Shown here: positions 11,667 through 21,382 of the stretch, piece by piece
Position numbering within the stretch: the first letter of the stretch is position 1
How the letters are laid out: each line of letters starts with the position of its first letter
Source of the DNA: Enterobacter asburiae
GTDB taxonomy: Bacteria; Pseudomonadota; Gammaproteobacteria; Enterobacterales; Enterobacteriaceae
Direction: 5' to 3'
Assembly: GCF_021440515.1 (NCBI RefSeq)
Contig: NZ_JAKCMV010000021.1
Span: 6,831-70,651 of the forward strand
Length of the DNA: 63,821 nucleotides
Notes under the pieces: model-generated
Told to the model about the DNA's origin: nothing
The model's input: the letters and a program-made list of their open reading frames with translations, nothing else
Database searches by the model: none
Translations under genes and position numbers: made by a program

Positions 11667-13061
11667 TCACGATGATAGTGTTCTGATTAAATTGGAGAAA
11701 TCTTCTTTTATGTCGTGGCTTTCTTCGCGTAACTGCTCAATCTTGCGACAGGCATGCAGCACGGTCGTATGGTCACGGCCACCAAACGCATCGCCGATCT
11801 CCGGCAGACTGTGGTTGGTTAACTCTTTAGCCAGCGCCATCGCCATCTGACGCGGACGCGCCACCGAGCGGGAACGACGTTTAGACAGCAGATCGGCCAC
11901 TTTGATCTTGTAGTACTCGGCCACCGTCTTCTGAATATTGTCGATAGTGACCAGTTTTTCCTGCAAAGCCAGCAGATCGCGCAGCGCTTCACGCACAAAA
12001 TCGATAGTAATGGCGCGGCCGGTAAAGTTGGCGTTGGCGATCACGCGGTTCAGCGCCCCTTCCAGCTCACGCACGTTGGAGCGCAGACGCTTGGCAATGA
12101 AGAACGCCACTTCACCCGGCAGGCGAATGTCGTTTTCATCGGCTTTTTTCATCAGGATCGCAACGCGGGTTTCCAGCTCCGGTGGCTCGATCGCCACGGT
12201 CAGGCCCCAGCCAAAGCGGGATTTCAGACGATCTTCAACGCCGTTGATCTCTTTTGGATAACGATCCGAGGTCAAAATGATCTGCTGATTGCCTTCCAGC
12301 AGGGCATTGAAGGTGTGGAAAAACTCTTCCTGCGATCGTTCTTTATTGGCAAAGAATTGAATGTCATCGATCAGCAGGGCGTCAACGGAACGGTAGTAGC
12401 GTTTAAACTCTTCGATCGCATTGTTTTGCAGGGCTTTTACCATGTCCTGAACGAAGCGCTCGGAGTGCATATACACCACTTTGGCATTGGGCTTGCGCGC
12501 CATAATGCCGTTACCGACTGCGTGCAGAAGGTGCGTTTTACCCAGGCCCGTGCCGCCATACAGGAACAGCGGGTTATAGGCGCCGCCAGGGTTATCCGCC
12601 ACCTGACGAGCTGCCGCGCGGGCCAGCTGGTTTGATTTACCTTCGACGAAGTTATCGAACGTGTGTTTCACGTTGACGTTCGAGCGGTAGGTTGGCTCCG
12701 CCGGTGCAGGAACATTATCCCAGCCCTGACGAGCGGGCGCGACGCGCGGCGCCGGAGCGGGTGCTGCCTGGGCAGGCGCCGCCACGTTAACGGTTTCACG
12801 AACGGTTTGGGTGACCGGCTTTGTACCCACTTCAAAGCGCAGCTGCGGGGCATCTGAGCCGCAGAAATCGTTTAGCAGTCCATTGATATTATTAAGGTAT
12901 TTATCCCTTACCCAATCGAGCACGAAACGGTTTGGCGCATACAAAGCCAGCGTGTTATCGCTCAGTTCCGCCTGCAACGGGCGGATCCACATACTGAATT
13001 CTGTGGCTGGTAACTCATCCTGCAATCGGGCAAGACATTGCTGCCAAAGCGAAAGTGACAC
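11667..13061 (-). CDS. dnaA: Chromosomal replication initiator DnaA
   Basis: 464 aa from a GTG start at 13061 ([13 protein letters not shown]), with GGAG six bases upstream; a GTG four codons earlier is in frame but off the family N-terminus. Domain I is residues 1-85, followed by a variable Pro/Ala-rich linker. The AAA+ domain has Walker [10 protein letters not shown] and Walker B LLIDDIQF. Domain IV ends with [15 protein letters not shown], the DnaA-box reader. Its own control region carries a DnaA box and many GATC sites, and oriC lies at 48.8-49.1 kb. Confidence 0.99.
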   Translation of the reverse strand: MSLSLWQQCLARLQDELPATEFSMWIRPLQAELSDNTLALYAPNRFVLDWVRDKYLNNINGLLNDFCGSDAPQLRFEVGTKPVTQTVRETVNVAAPAQAAPAPAPRVAPARQGWDNVPAPAEPTYRSNVNVKHTFDNFVEGKSNQLARAAARQVADNPGGAYNPLFLYGGTGLGKTHLLHAVGNGIMARKPNAKVVYMHSERFVQDMVKALQNNAIEEFKRYYRSVDALLIDDIQFFANKERSQEEFFHTFNALLEGNQQIILTSDRYPKEINGVEDRLKSRFGWGLTVAIEPPELETRVAILMKKADENDIRLPGEVAFFIAKRLRSNVRELEGALNRVIANANFTGRAITIDFVREALRDLLALQEKLVTIDNIQKTVAEYYKIKVADLLSKRRSRSVARPRQMAMALAKELTNHSLPEIGDAFGGRDHTTVLHACRKIEQLREESHDIKEDFSNLIRTLSS

Positions 13062-13410
13062 GGCGGACTCCACTCGAACAATAAAAGAAAACTATTGAAT
13101 ATTCATGATTGTTGGCGCACATCGACATGACCCGGTGTAGAAGGGTGACGTGCGAATTGCTATCTGCAATTTTGCCCTGACCAGGATCCTGGGATCCCGA
13201 TCGGGACCGCGGATCATAGCCTAAACTGAGCCAGAGATCTTCTGTTTCTCACAGATTCTTCCCGATTTATCCACAGGAAGATCCGAAACCGGGTAAGTGT
13301 AAACGATCCTGGTACGAGTGCCCCACGATTTAGGCCGCATATTGGAAAAATTAATGAGCACAGACATTTTTTTGCTGAAATGATCTAACGAAGATCCGGG
13401 ACGATCCTTG
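13062..13410 (-). promoter_or_regulatory. dnaA control region with GATC cluster
   Basis: Noncoding stretch upstream of dnaA. Ten GATC sites occur between 13185 and 13406, with four packed in 13185-13215, as in the SeqA/Dam-regulated dnaA promoter of E. coli. A minus-strand -10 candidate TATGAT (13213-13218) corresponds to the E. coli dnaA p2 area. The 48.8-kb oriC region shows a similar GATC density. Confidence 0.8.
13267..13275 (+). promoter_or_regulatory. DnaA box in the dnaA promoter region
   Basis: TTATCCACA is an exact match to the DnaA-box consensus TTATNCACA. It lies about 200 bp upstream of the dnaA start, where autorepression of E. coli dnaA acts. Confidence 0.9.
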
Positions 13411-13435
13411 CGCTTTAAACGCCAGCCCGTATAAT
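13408..13435 (+). promoter_or_regulatory. Upstream rpmH promoter candidate
   Basis: TTGCGC (13408-13413), 16 bases, then a perfect TATAAT (13430-13435) on the plus strand, about 230 bp upstream of rpmH. E. coli rpmH has more than one promoter in this region. Confidence 0.6.
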
Positions 13436-13532
13436 CCTCGACCCGGCGCGTGATGCTCATCTTCCTGCGTCGTCCGTCGCTCATTTTGTACGCGAAAACG
13501 TGCGAAATTACGCGGGAAATAAGGAAAGAGAA

Positions 13533-13561
13533 TTGACTCCGGAGTGTACAATTATTACAAT
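13533..13561 (+). promoter_or_regulatory. Main rpmH promoter
   Basis: TTGACT (13533-13538), a 17-base spacer and TACAAT (13556-13561) form a strong sigma-70 promoter about 100 bp upstream of the rpmH start, fitting the high expression of ribosomal protein genes. Confidence 0.85.
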
Positions 13562-13651
13562 CCGGCCTCTTTAATCACCCATGGCTTCGGCGTCCGTCAC
13601 TCGAAACACGTTCGGTCTTCGTAAAAAGCCATTGAATTTATTCAAGTTTAG

Positions 13652-13804
<153 letters not shown>

Positions 13805-13820
13805 TAAAGCTAACCCCTGA

Positions 13821-14180
13821 GTGGTTAAGCTAGCATTTCCCAGGGAGTTACGTTTGTTAACTCCCACTCATTTCACCTTCGTCTTCCAGCAGCCACAACG
13901 GGCTGGCACGCCGCAAATCACCATCCTCGGCCGCCAAAATTCGCTGGGGCATCCCCGCATCGGTCTCACAGTCGCCAAGAAAAACGTTAAGCGTGCGCAT
14001 GAACGCAATCGGATTAAACGTCTGACGCGTGAAAGCTTCCGTTTACGTCAGCATGAACTTCCCTCGATGGATTTCGTGGTGGTGGCTAAAAAAGGGGTCG
14101 CCGACCTCGATAACCGTGCTCTCTCGGAAGCGTTGGAAAAATTATGGCGCCGCCATTGTCGCCTGGCTCACGGGTCCTGA
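13821..14180 (+). CDS. rnpA: Ribonuclease P protein component
   Basis: 119 aa, the E. coli length, starting at GTG 13821 ([15 protein letters not shown]). It is the protein cofactor that helps RNase P RNA bind precursor tRNAs for 5' maturation. The conserved RNR motif ([16 protein letters not shown]) is intact. It lies 16 bp after rpmH and overlaps yidD by 37 bp in another frame, as in E. coli. Confidence 0.98.
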
Positions 14181-14401
14181 TAGCCCTCATTCGGGTCTAT
14201 CAACGCCTGATTAGTCCGCTACTCGGGCCGCACTGCCGTTTCACACCGACATGCTCAAGCTATGGAATTGAGGCATTGCGCAGGTTTGGAGTGATAAAAG
14301 GCAGTTGGTTGACGGTGAAACGCGTATTAAAATGCCACCCTTTACACCCTGGTGGTGACGACCCCGTCCCGCCTGGACCATTTGATACCAGAGAACACTA
14401 A
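14144..14401 (+). CDS. yidD: Membrane protein insertion efficiency factor YidD
   Basis: 85 aa. It carries the conserved cysteine-rich UPF0161 core [11 protein letters not shown] and a membrane-associating amphipathic N-terminal segment ([17 protein letters not shown]). In E. coli it aids insertion of YidC-dependent inner-membrane proteins. It overlaps the 3' end of rnpA by 37 bp and is followed by yidC after 2 bp. Confidence 0.97.
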
Positions 14402-14403
14402 CG

Positions 14404-16047
14404 ATGGATTCGCAACGCAATCTTCTTATCATCGCTTTGTTGTTCGTGTCTTTCATGATCTGGCAAGCGTGGGAGCAGGATAAAAATCCTCAACCACAAC
14501 AGCAGGTCACGCAGACCACGACCACAGCAGCGGGTAGCGCCGCCGATCAGGGCGTACCGGCCAGTGGCCAGGGGAAACAGATTACGGTTAAGACCGATGT
14601 GCTTGAGCTGACGATCAACACCCGTGGTGGTGATATCGAGCAGGCGCTGCTGTTGACCTACCCGAAAGAGCTGAAGTCTAACGAACCGTTCCAGTTACTG
14701 GAAACCACGCCAGAGTTCCTCTATCAGGCACAAAGCGGCCTGACCGGTCGTGATGGCCCGGATAACCCGGCTAACGGTGCGCGTCCACTGTATAACGTCG
14801 AGAAAGACACCTTCGTGCTGGCTGATGGCCAAAACGAGCTGGTGATCCCGATGACCTATACGGATGCTGCGGGCAACACCTTCACCAAGTCCTTCACCCT
14901 GAAACGCGGTGAATACGCGGTGGGCGTGGGCTATAACGTGCAGAACACCGGTGCGAAACCACTGGAACTGTCGACCTTCGGTCAGCTGAAGCAGTCCATC
15001 AATCTGCCTTCACATCGTGACACCGGAAGCAGCAACTTTGCGCTGCATACCTTCCGTGGTGCGGCGTACTCCACGCCGGATGCGAAGTATGAAAAATACA
15101 AATTCGATACCATTGCCGATAACGAAAACCTGAACGTCAGCGCGAAAGGCGGCTGGGTTGCGATGCTGCAACAGTATTTCGCCACTGCATGGGTTCCGCG
15201 TAACGAAGGCACCAACAACTTCTATACCGCAAACCTGGGCAACGGCATTGCCGCTATCGGGTATAAGTCTCAGCCCGTTCTGGTTCAGCCGGGTCAAACC
15301 GGTAATCTGGGCAGCACCCTGTGGGTTGGCCCGGAAATTCAGGACAAAATGGCAGCGGTCGCACCGCACCTGGATCTGACCGTAGATTACGGTTGGTTGT
15401 GGTTCATTTCTCAGCCGCTGTTTAAGCTGCTGAAGTTCATCCACAGCTTCCTGGGTAACTGGGGCTTCTCCATCATCGTTATCACCTTTATCGTTCGTGG
15501 CATCATGTACCCGCTGACCAAAGCGCAGTACACCTCCATGGCGAAGATGCGTATGTTGCAGCCGAAGATTGCGGCGATGCGTGAGCGTCTGGGTGATGAC
15601 AAACAGCGTCAGAGCCAGGAAATGATGGCCCTGTATAAAGCAGAGAAAGTGAACCCGCTGGGTGGTTGCTTCCCGCTGCTTATCCAGATGCCAATCTTCC
15701 TTGCGCTGTATTACATGCTGATGGGCTCCGTTGAGCTGCGCCACGCGCCGTTCGCCCTGTGGATCCATGACCTGTCCGCACAGGACCCGTACTACATCCT
15801 GCCGATCCTGATGGGTATCACGATGTTCTTCATCCAGAAGATGTCGCCGACCACAGTGACCGACCCGATGCAGCAGAAGATCATGACCTTCATGCCGGTC
15901 ATCTTCACCGTGTTCTTCCTGTGGTTCCCGTCAGGTCTGGTGCTGTACTATATCGTCAGCAACCTGGTGACCATTATCCAGCAGCAGCTGATTTACCGTG
16001 GTCTGGAAAAACGTGGTCTTCATAGCCGCGAGAAGAAAAAATCCTGA
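14404..16047 (+). CDS. yidC: Membrane protein insertase YidC
   Basis: 547 aa (E. coli 548). It inserts and folds inner-membrane proteins alone or with SecYEG. An N-terminal anchor (about residues 5-20, [18 protein letters not shown]) precedes a large periplasmic beta-sandwich domain (about 55-340). The five-helix insertase core at 350-540 contains the conserved hydrophilic-groove Arg in [14 protein letters not shown]. The tail is basic ([11 protein letters not shown]), as expected for ribosome contact. Confidence 0.99.
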   Translation: MDSQRNLLIIALLFVSFMIWQAWEQDKNPQPQQQVTQTTTTAAGSAADQGVPASGQGKQITVKTDVLELTINTRGGDIEQALLLTYPKELKSNEPFQLLETTPEFLYQAQSGLTGRDGPDNPANGARPLYNVEKDTFVLADGQNELVIPMTYTDAAGNTFTKSFTLKRGEYAVGVGYNVQNTGAKPLELSTFGQLKQSINLPSHRDTGSSNFALHTFRGAAYSTPDAKYEKYKFDTIADNENLNVSAKGGWVAMLQQYFATAWVPRNEGTNNFYTANLGNGIAAIGYKSQPVLVQPGQTGNLGSTLWVGPEIQDKMAAVAPHLDLTVDYGWLWFISQPLFKLLKFIHSFLGNWGFSIIVITFIVRGIMYPLTKAQYTSMAKMRMLQPKIAAMRERLGDDKQRQSQEMMALYKAEKVNPLGGCFPLLIQMPIFLALYYMLMGSVELRHAPFALWIHDLSAQDPYYILPILMGITMFFIQKMSPTTVTDPMQQKIMTFMPVIFTVFFLWFPSGLVLYYIVSNLVTIIQQQLIYRGLEKRGLHSREKKKS

Positions 16048-16059
16048 TTCTCTTCATTC

Positions 16060-16158
16060 TTCAAGCCGCAGATGCGTTGGCTTCGTGAGTTCGCCCCAGT
16101 CACTTACTTTAGTAAGCTCCTGGGGCCTCACTAACTTACCGCCTTCCTGCAACTTGAA
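16060..16158. repeat. ~100-bp imperfect inverted repeat (cruciform element)
   Basis: The arms begin TTCAAGCCGCAG (16060) and end CTGCAACTTGAA (to 16158). The centre is a strong palindrome, CCCCAG..CTTACT/AGTAAG..CTGGGG, at about 16095-16125. The element fills the yidC-mnmE gap before the terminator and contains no ORF. It looks like a dispersed intergenic repeat, but no second copy was seen in this window. Confidence 0.75.
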
Positions 16159-16194
16159 TTATTTCGAGAATCTACGGTAACGTTAATGCCAGAG

Positions 16195-16220
16195 AAGGCG
16201 GTCAATAGACCGCCTTTTTT
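16195..16220 (+). terminator. Terminator between yidC and mnmE
   Basis: AAGGCGGTC (16195-16203) pairs exactly with GACCGCCTT (16208-16216) around AATA, followed by a T-run on the plus strand. It is a canonical intrinsic terminator after yidC, so mnmE probably has read-through or its own promoter. Confidence 0.9.
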
Positions 16221-16241
16221 ACATTTTTAGAGAGAGCAATC

Positions 16242-17606
16242 ATGAGCCATAACGACACTATCGTCGCCCAGGCAACCCCACCGGGACGCGGTGGTGTAGG
16301 CATTCTGCGTATCTCCGGCCTGAAGGCGCGCGAGGTTGCCGAAGCGGTGCTGGGTAAACTGCCAAAACCGCGCTACGCCGACTATCTGCCGTTTAAAGAT
16401 AGCGACGGCACCGCGCTCGATCAGGGGATTGCGCTGTGGTTCCCCGGCCCGAACTCCTTCACCGGTGAAGACGTGCTGGAACTCCAGGGGCACGGCGGCC
16501 CGGTGATCCTCGACCTGCTGTTAAAACGTATTCTGACGCTCCCGGGCCTGCGCATCGCGAAGCCGGGCGAGTTTTCCGAGCGCGCCTTTCTGAACGACAA
16601 GCTCGACCTGGCGCAGGCCGAAGCGATTGCCGACCTGATCGACGCCAGCTCTGAACAGGCGGCCCGCTCTGCGCTTAACTCGTTGCAGGGGGCGTTTTCC
16701 GCCCGCGTAAATCATCTTGTGGAAGCACTTACTCACCTGCGGATCTACGTCGAAGCGGCTATCGACTTCCCGGATGAGGAGATCGACTTCCTCTCTGACG
16801 GTAAAATCGAAGCGCAGCTTAACGAAGTGATGCAGGATCTCGACGCCGTCCGCGCCGAAGCGCGTCAGGGCAGCCTGCTGCGTGAAGGGATGAAGGTAGT
16901 GATTGCCGGACGCCCTAACGCCGGGAAATCAAGCCTGCTGAACGCGCTGGCCGGACGCGAAGCGGCTATCGTGACCGATATTGCGGGCACCACGCGCGAC
17001 GTGCTGCGCGAGCATATCCACATCGACGGAATGCCGCTGCACATCATCGATACGGCGGGCCTGCGCGAGGCCAGCGACGAGGTGGAACGCATCGGTATCG
17101 AACGCGCCTGGCAGGAGATCGAGCAGGCCGACCGCGTGCTGTTTATGGTGGATGGCACCACCACCGACGCCGTTGACCCGGCAGAAATCTGGCCGGACTT
17201 TATCGCCCGTCTGCCCGCTAAACTGCCGATCACCGTGGTGCGCAACAAAGCGGACGTCACGGGCGAAACGCTGGGCATCAGCGATGTGAATGGTCACTCA
17301 CTTATCCGCCTGTCGGCGCGTACCGGTGAGGGCGTGGACGACCTGCGCAACCATCTCAAGCAGAGCATGGGCTTCGACACCAGCATGGAAGGCGGCTTCC
17401 TCGCGCGCCGTCGCCATTTACAGGCGCTGGAACAGGCGGCGATGCATCTGGATCAGGGCAAAGCGCAGCTGCTCGGTGCCTGGGCGGGCGAGCTGCTGGC
17501 CGAGGAGCTGCGCCTGGCGCAGCAGAATCTCAGCGAGATCACCGGGGAATTTACCTCCGATGACTTGCTGGGCAGAATTTTCTCCAGCTTCTGTATCGGT
17601 AAGTAA
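16242..17606 (+). CDS. mnmE: tRNA modification GTPase MnmE
   Basis: 454 aa, the E. coli length. With MnmG (also in this window, 46847-48736) it makes the cmnm5 group on U34 of certain tRNAs. A formyl-THF-binding N-terminal domain (about 1-118) is followed by a helical domain and an embedded G domain with P-loop [14 protein letters not shown] (about 223-236), DIAGTTRD and NKAD. The C-terminal CIGK contains the catalytic cysteine. Confidence 0.99.
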   Translation: MSHNDTIVAQATPPGRGGVGILRISGLKAREVAEAVLGKLPKPRYADYLPFKDSDGTALDQGIALWFPGPNSFTGEDVLELQGHGGPVILDLLLKRILTLPGLRIAKPGEFSERAFLNDKLDLAQAEAIADLIDASSEQAARSALNSLQGAFSARVNHLVEALTHLRIYVEAAIDFPDEEIDFLSDGKIEAQLNEVMQDLDAVRAEARQGSLLREGMKVVIAGRPNAGKSSLLNALAGREAAIVTDIAGTTRDVLREHIHIDGMPLHIIDTAGLREASDEVERIGIERAWQEIEQADRVLFMVDGTTTDAVDPAEIWPDFIARLPAKLPITVVRNKADVTGETLGISDVNGHSLIRLSARTGEGVDDLRNHLKQSMGFDTSMEGGFLARRRHLQALEQAAMHLDQGKAQLLGAWAGELLAEELRLAQQNLSEITGEFTSDDLLGRIFSSFCIGK

Positions 17607-17716
17607 TCCCGCTAATTGGTGGTGATTTCCACCCAGGAAATCACCATTGTCCAAATGGCAACTCGCTTAATCACCTCTCACCCCCTATGCTGCTTGCCTG
17701 CATCTATGGGGGGTTT
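17607..17716 (+). other. mnmE-mdtL gap with a hairpin; no tna genes
   Basis: An 11-bp stem (17620-17630 with 17636-17646; TGGTGATTTCC/GGAAATCACCA) follows mnmE and may end its transcript, although the T-run is weak. In E. coli this interval holds tnaC-tnaA-tnaB; here none of the three, and no tnaC leader peptide, is present in 110 bp. Confidence 0.7.
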
Positions 17717-18892
17717 ATGGCTCGTTTTCTGTTTTGTAGTTTTGCGCTGGTTCTGCTTTATCCATCCGGCATTGATATGTATCTGGTGGGGTTGCCGCAT
17801 ATCGCCCGCGATCTGGGGGCCAGTGAAGCACAGCTGCACATCGCGTTTTCGGCCTACCTGGCGGGCATGGCATCGTCGATGGTGTTTGCCGGGAAGATCG
17901 CCGACAAAGCCGGGCGCAGGCCCGTCGCCCTCTGCGGCGCGATCGTTTTCGCGCTGGCCTCCATCCTGTGTTCAATGGCGCATAACAGCACGCTTTTCCT
18001 CGTCGGACGCTTTATTCAGGGCATCGGCGCGGGCGGCTGTTACGTGGTCGCCTTCGCGATTTTACGCGATACCCTGAGCGCCCAGCGGCGCGCTAAAGTG
18101 CTCTCGATGCTCAACGGGATCACCTGCATCATTCCGGTACTCGCGCCGGTTGTCGGGTATCTCATCATGCTGAAATTCCCCTGGCAGAGCCTGTTCTGGA
18201 CGATGGCGGCAATGGGCGCGCTGGTCTTTGTTCTCTCCATCGCGGTGCTGAAAGAGACCCTGCCGGGTTCGCAACATGCGAAGCACGCCGCCACCCTGCA
18301 CCCGAGCGAAAAACTGCTCAACCGCTTCTTCCTCAGTCGACTGGCGGTGACCACGCTGAGCGTGGCCGTAATCCTGACCTATGTAAACGTTTCCCCGGTG
18401 CTGATTATGGAAACCATGGGGTTCGATCGCGGTGAATATTCCACGGTGATGGCGTTAACCGCGCTGGTCAGTATGGCCGTGTCGTTCTCAACACCCTTTG
18501 CGCTCAATATCTTCCGCCAGCGCACGCTGATGCTCACCTCCCAGGTATTGTTCCTCGCGGCGGGTGTGCTTCTGGCCACCGCCAGCTCCCACGCGGTGAT
18601 GCTGGCTGGCATTACCCTGATTTGTGCCGGGTTCTCCGTAGGCTTTGGCGTAGCGATGAGCCAGGCGCTCGGGCCGTTCTCGCTGCGGGCGGGCGTGGCA
18701 AGCTCGGCGCTGGGCATCGCGCAGGTCTGCGGCTCTTCTCTGTGGATTTGGCTGGCGGCGGTGCTTGGCCTTAACGCGCTGAATATGCTGATCGGGATCC
18801 TGATTGGCTGTAGCATTGTCTGCATTCTTTTACTTTTGGTCATCCAGCCCGCCGCGCATTATGAAGAAGCCCATCAGCAGCCTCGATCTTAA
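17717..18892 (+). CDS. mdtL: MFS multidrug efflux transporter MdtL
   Basis: 391 aa, matching E. coli MdtL. It is an inner-membrane DHA1-family proton antiporter linked to chloramphenicol export. The start is the ATG at 17717 ([20 protein letters not shown]) with GGGG upstream; a frame opening at 17687 adds a non-family tail. Twelve hydrophobic segments are visible; the MFS loop signature is [13 protein letters not shown] after TM2, and motif C resembles [11 protein letters not shown]. The 3' end overlaps yidZ by 32 bp. Confidence 0.96.
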   Translation: MARFLFCSFALVLLYPSGIDMYLVGLPHIARDLGASEAQLHIAFSAYLAGMASSMVFAGKIADKAGRRPVALCGAIVFALASILCSMAHNSTLFLVGRFIQGIGAGGCYVVAFAILRDTLSAQRRAKVLSMLNGITCIIPVLAPVVGYLIMLKFPWQSLFWTMAAMGALVFVLSIAVLKETLPGSQHAKHAATLHPSEKLLNRFFLSRLAVTTLSVAVILTYVNVSPVLIMETMGFDRGEYSTVMALTALVSMAVSFSTPFALNIFRQRTLMLTSQVLFLAAGVLLATASSHAVMLAGITLICAGFSVGFGVAMSQALGPFSLRAGVASSALGIAQVCGSSLWIWLAAVLGLNALNMLIGILIGCSIVCILLLLVIQPAAHYEEAHQQPRS

Positions 18893-19823
18893 TCTTCTGC
18901 TCACCCTGCAACTGCTGTTGCAGGAGCGCAGCGTGACCAAAGCCGCGAAGCGGATGAACGTTACGCCCTCGGCGGTGAGTAAATCGCTGGCGAAGCTGCG
19001 CGACTGGTTTGAGGATCCGCTGTTTGTGAAAACGCCGCTCGGGCTGCTGCCAACGGCGTTGACCGTGAGCCTTGAGCAGGATCTGGCGGACTGGATGCAA
19101 ATCGGCAATCAGATCCTCGATAAATTCCACCACGATTCCCCCGGCGGCCTGACGTTCGAGCTGGCGGCGGAAACCCCGCTGATGCTGATCCGCCTGAATA
19201 CGCTGCTGGAACAGGTGAACCAGCGCTACCCGCAGGCGACGGTCAAGATGCGCCACTGGGATTACGACTCGCTGGACGCCATTACCCGTGGCGAGGTGGA
19301 TCTCGGCTTTACCGGACGCGAAACGCACCCGCGCTCCCGGGAGCTGCTCAAGCTGATGCCGTGGTTTATCGACTATGAAATTCTGTTTAGCGACCGTCCG
19401 TGCGTCTATCTGCGCGACGATCACCCGGCGTTGCAGGAGGAGTGGAATCTCGACACCTTCTTGCGCTATCCGCACATCAGCATCTTCTGGGAGCGCAGCG
19501 ACACCTGGGCGCTGGACGAGGTGCTTAAAGAGATGGGCCGCGAGCGGAATATCGCCATGAGCCTGCCCGGGTTTGAGCAGTCGATGTTTATGGCGGCGCA
19601 GCCGGGCCATAACTATATCGCCACCGCGCCGCACTACTGCCACCACTATAATCAGCTCCACCAGCGCAGGCTGATCTCCCTTCCCATTCCCATCGACGAA
19701 GCGCAGGCCGAAAAGCTCACCGTCCCCTTTACGATGATCTGGCATAAGCGTAACAGCCATAATCCGAAAATCCTGTGGCTAAAGGAGACCATTAAGGCGC
19801 TCTACGGTGTACCTCTGAGTTAG
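18861..19823 (+). CDS. yidZ: LysR-family transcriptional regulator YidZ
   Basis: 320 aa from the ATG at 18861 ([16 protein letters not shown]), matching E. coli YidZ (319). The N-terminal winged HTH has the typical [22 protein letters not shown] (about residues 20-42). The C-terminal substrate-binding domain (about 90-310) would bind an unknown effector. E. coli YidZ has been tied to anaerobic nitric-oxide protection. The overlap with the end of mdtL suggests co-transcription. Confidence 0.95.
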   Translation: MKKPISSLDLNLLLTLQLLLQERSVTKAAKRMNVTPSAVSKSLAKLRDWFEDPLFVKTPLGLLPTALTVSLEQDLADWMQIGNQILDKFHHDSPGGLTFELAAETPLMLIRLNTLLEQVNQRYPQATVKMRHWDYDSLDAITRGEVDLGFTGRETHPRSRELLKLMPWFIDYEILFSDRPCVYLRDDHPALQEEWNLDTFLRYPHISIFWERSDTWALDEVLKEMGRERNIAMSLPGFEQSMFMAAQPGHNYIATAPHYCHHYNQLHQRRLISLPIPIDEAQAEKLTVPFTMIWHKRNSHNPKILWLKETIKALYGVPLS

Positions 19824-19965
19824 CCATCAAATTTTTGCCTAATAATGTGTAAAGTTCGGCGCTAAGACTTCTCTTAATCCTAATTACTGATTAAATCAGA
19901 ACTGAAGTTAAGCGATAATAAATGTAACCGTTTAACCGACTACGACCATTATCAAGGAGCGAAAA

Positions 19966-20712
19966 ATGGCAACGCACTTTGCAAGAGGGACTCTCACCGA
20001 AGGACGCCTCGTATCGGCCAGGATCTCACTAGCCTGTCACGAAGAAGCACGTAAGCTTCCCGAGCATCGCCGGACGCGCTTTTTAGCCTCCCGGGCGCTG
20101 CTCGCCGAACTGTTATTTATGCTGTACGGCACCAGCGAGCTGCCGGATATCATCACCCAGCCGGGTGGCCGCCCGGTCTTTGCGGACCCCGCGCTTCCCC
20201 GCTTTTCCATCTCCTATACCGGCAACATCACTGGCGTTGCGCTGACCACCGAAGGCGACTGCGGGCTGGATCTGGAACTTCAGCGTGCGACCCACGGTTT
20301 TCTCGGCGCCAACGCGCTGGATGCCTACCCGCTCTCCAGCAACGAGAAGCTGTGGATCCGTAACCAGAACGATCCCAACGAGGCGAAAGCCCAGCTCGTG
20401 ACGCTGCGCCAGAGCATTCGCAAGCTCTCGGGCTGCGCCGCGGACGAAGCCAGCCTGCTTCAGCTGTTGCCTGGCTCGGGCCGTCTTCGCGCCTCGAAAA
20501 CGTCCCTGGTGGAGGCATTGAGCGACGCCGAAGACGTGCTGATTTGGTCGATTGCGGTGACGCCTGCGATTGAGCGGCTGAAAATCTGGGAATTTGACAG
20601 CGCGCGCGGGTGGCGTAGCCTTCCTGATGTGCCGGCGCGCGCCAACGAACCCGCCGCACGCCTGATGAGATTAACCAGTTTACCGGCAGAAAAAGCTCTT
20701 ACCCTTAACTGA
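19966..20712 (+). CDS. yieE: YieE, phosphopantetheinyl-transferase-like protein
   Basis: 248 aa (E. coli YieE 249). The PPTase core has the magnesium-binding motif CGLDLEL (G-x-D-x-E, about residues 100-106). The second family motif W-x-x-K-E-A/S is not recognisable; LRQSIRKLSG occupies that place, so activity is uncertain. The predicted role is attaching 4'-phosphopantetheine to a carrier protein. It starts after AAGGAGCG and is followed 35 bp later by chrR. Confidence 0.88.
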   Translation: MATHFARGTLTEGRLVSARISLACHEEARKLPEHRRTRFLASRALLAELLFMLYGTSELPDIITQPGGRPVFADPALPRFSISYTGNITGVALTTEGDCGLDLELQRATHGFLGANALDAYPLSSNEKLWIRNQNDPNEAKAQLVTLRQSIRKLSGCAADEASLLQLLPGSGRLRASKTSLVEALSDAEDVLIWSIAVTPAIERLKIWEFDSARGWRSLPDVPARANEPAARLMRLTSLPAEKALTLN

Positions 20713-20747
20713 CCCGTTCCGGGCCATCATGATGAAAAGGAGTAATC

Positions 20748-21314
20748 ATGTCTGATACGTTGAAAGTTGTTACGTTACTGGGAAGCCTGCGCAAAGGTTC
20801 ATTTAATGGGATGGTCGCGCGGACGCTTCCGCAGCTGGCTCCGGCAGGGATGGAGATCTCCGCGCTGCCTTCAATCGGCGAGATCCCACTGTACGATGCC
20901 GATGTTCAGCTGGAAGAGGGTTTCCCGCAGAGCGTGGAAGCGATTGCAGAGCAGATCCGCCAGGCCGACGGCGTGGTTATCGTGACGCCAGAGTATAACT
21001 ACTCGGTGCCGGGTGGCCTGAAAAACGCCATCGACTGGTTATCCCGTTTACCGGAACAGCCGCTGGCGGGCAAGCCGGTGCTGATCCAGACCAGCTCAAT
21101 GGGCGCGATTGGCGGCGCGCGCTGTCAGTATCACCTGCGTCAGATCCTGGTCTTCCTGGACGCGATGGTGATGAACAAGCCTGAGTTTATGGGCGGTGTG
21201 ATTCAGAATAAGGTCGACCCGCAGACGGGTGAAGTGGTGGATCAGAGCACGCGTGACCATCTGTCTGGTCAGCTGACGGCGTTCGGGGATTATATTAAGC
21301 GGGTGAAGGCGTAA
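20748..21314 (+). CDS. chrR: ChrR/YieF quinone and chromate reductase
   Basis: 188 aa, same length as the E. coli enzyme. It is an FMN-dependent NAD(P)H quinone reductase that lowers oxidative stress and can reduce chromate. The flavodoxin-like phosphate loop GSLRKGSFN (about residues 12-20) and TPEYNYSVPGGLKNAIDW (about 83-100) are the FMN-binding hallmarks. AAAGGAG precedes the start. It converges with adeP. Confidence 0.97.
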   Translation: MSDTLKVVTLLGSLRKGSFNGMVARTLPQLAPAGMEISALPSIGEIPLYDADVQLEEGFPQSVEAIAEQIRQADGVVIVTPEYNYSVPGGLKNAIDWLSRLPEQPLAGKPVLIQTSSMGAIGGARCQYHLRQILVFLDAMVMNKPEFMGGVIQNKVDPQTGEVVDQSTRDHLSGQLTAFGDYIKRVKA

Positions 21315-21332
21315 GCTTCGAGCGGGCTGATG

Positions 21333-21371
21333 CCCTCACCCTCACCCTAGCCCTCTCCCACAGGGAGAGGG
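21333..21371. repeat. CCCTCACCC/GGGAGAGGG intergenic repeat, copy 2
   Basis: A near copy of the 132-164 repeat: CCCTCACCC blocks followed by CCCTCTCCC, ACA and GGGAGAGGG (9-bp stem). It sits between the convergent stops of chrR and adeP, so it may end both transcripts. Confidence 0.75.
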
Positions 21372-21382
21372 AACAAACACGT

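Noticed and set aside
13062..13073. Upstream GTG start for dnaA
   Set aside because: The family protein begins MSLSLW at 13061 with GGAG before it; the earlier GTG would remove that ribosome site from use.
17607..17716. A tnaC-like leader peptide
   Set aside because: No short ORF with the expected tryptophan codon and no tnaA follow.
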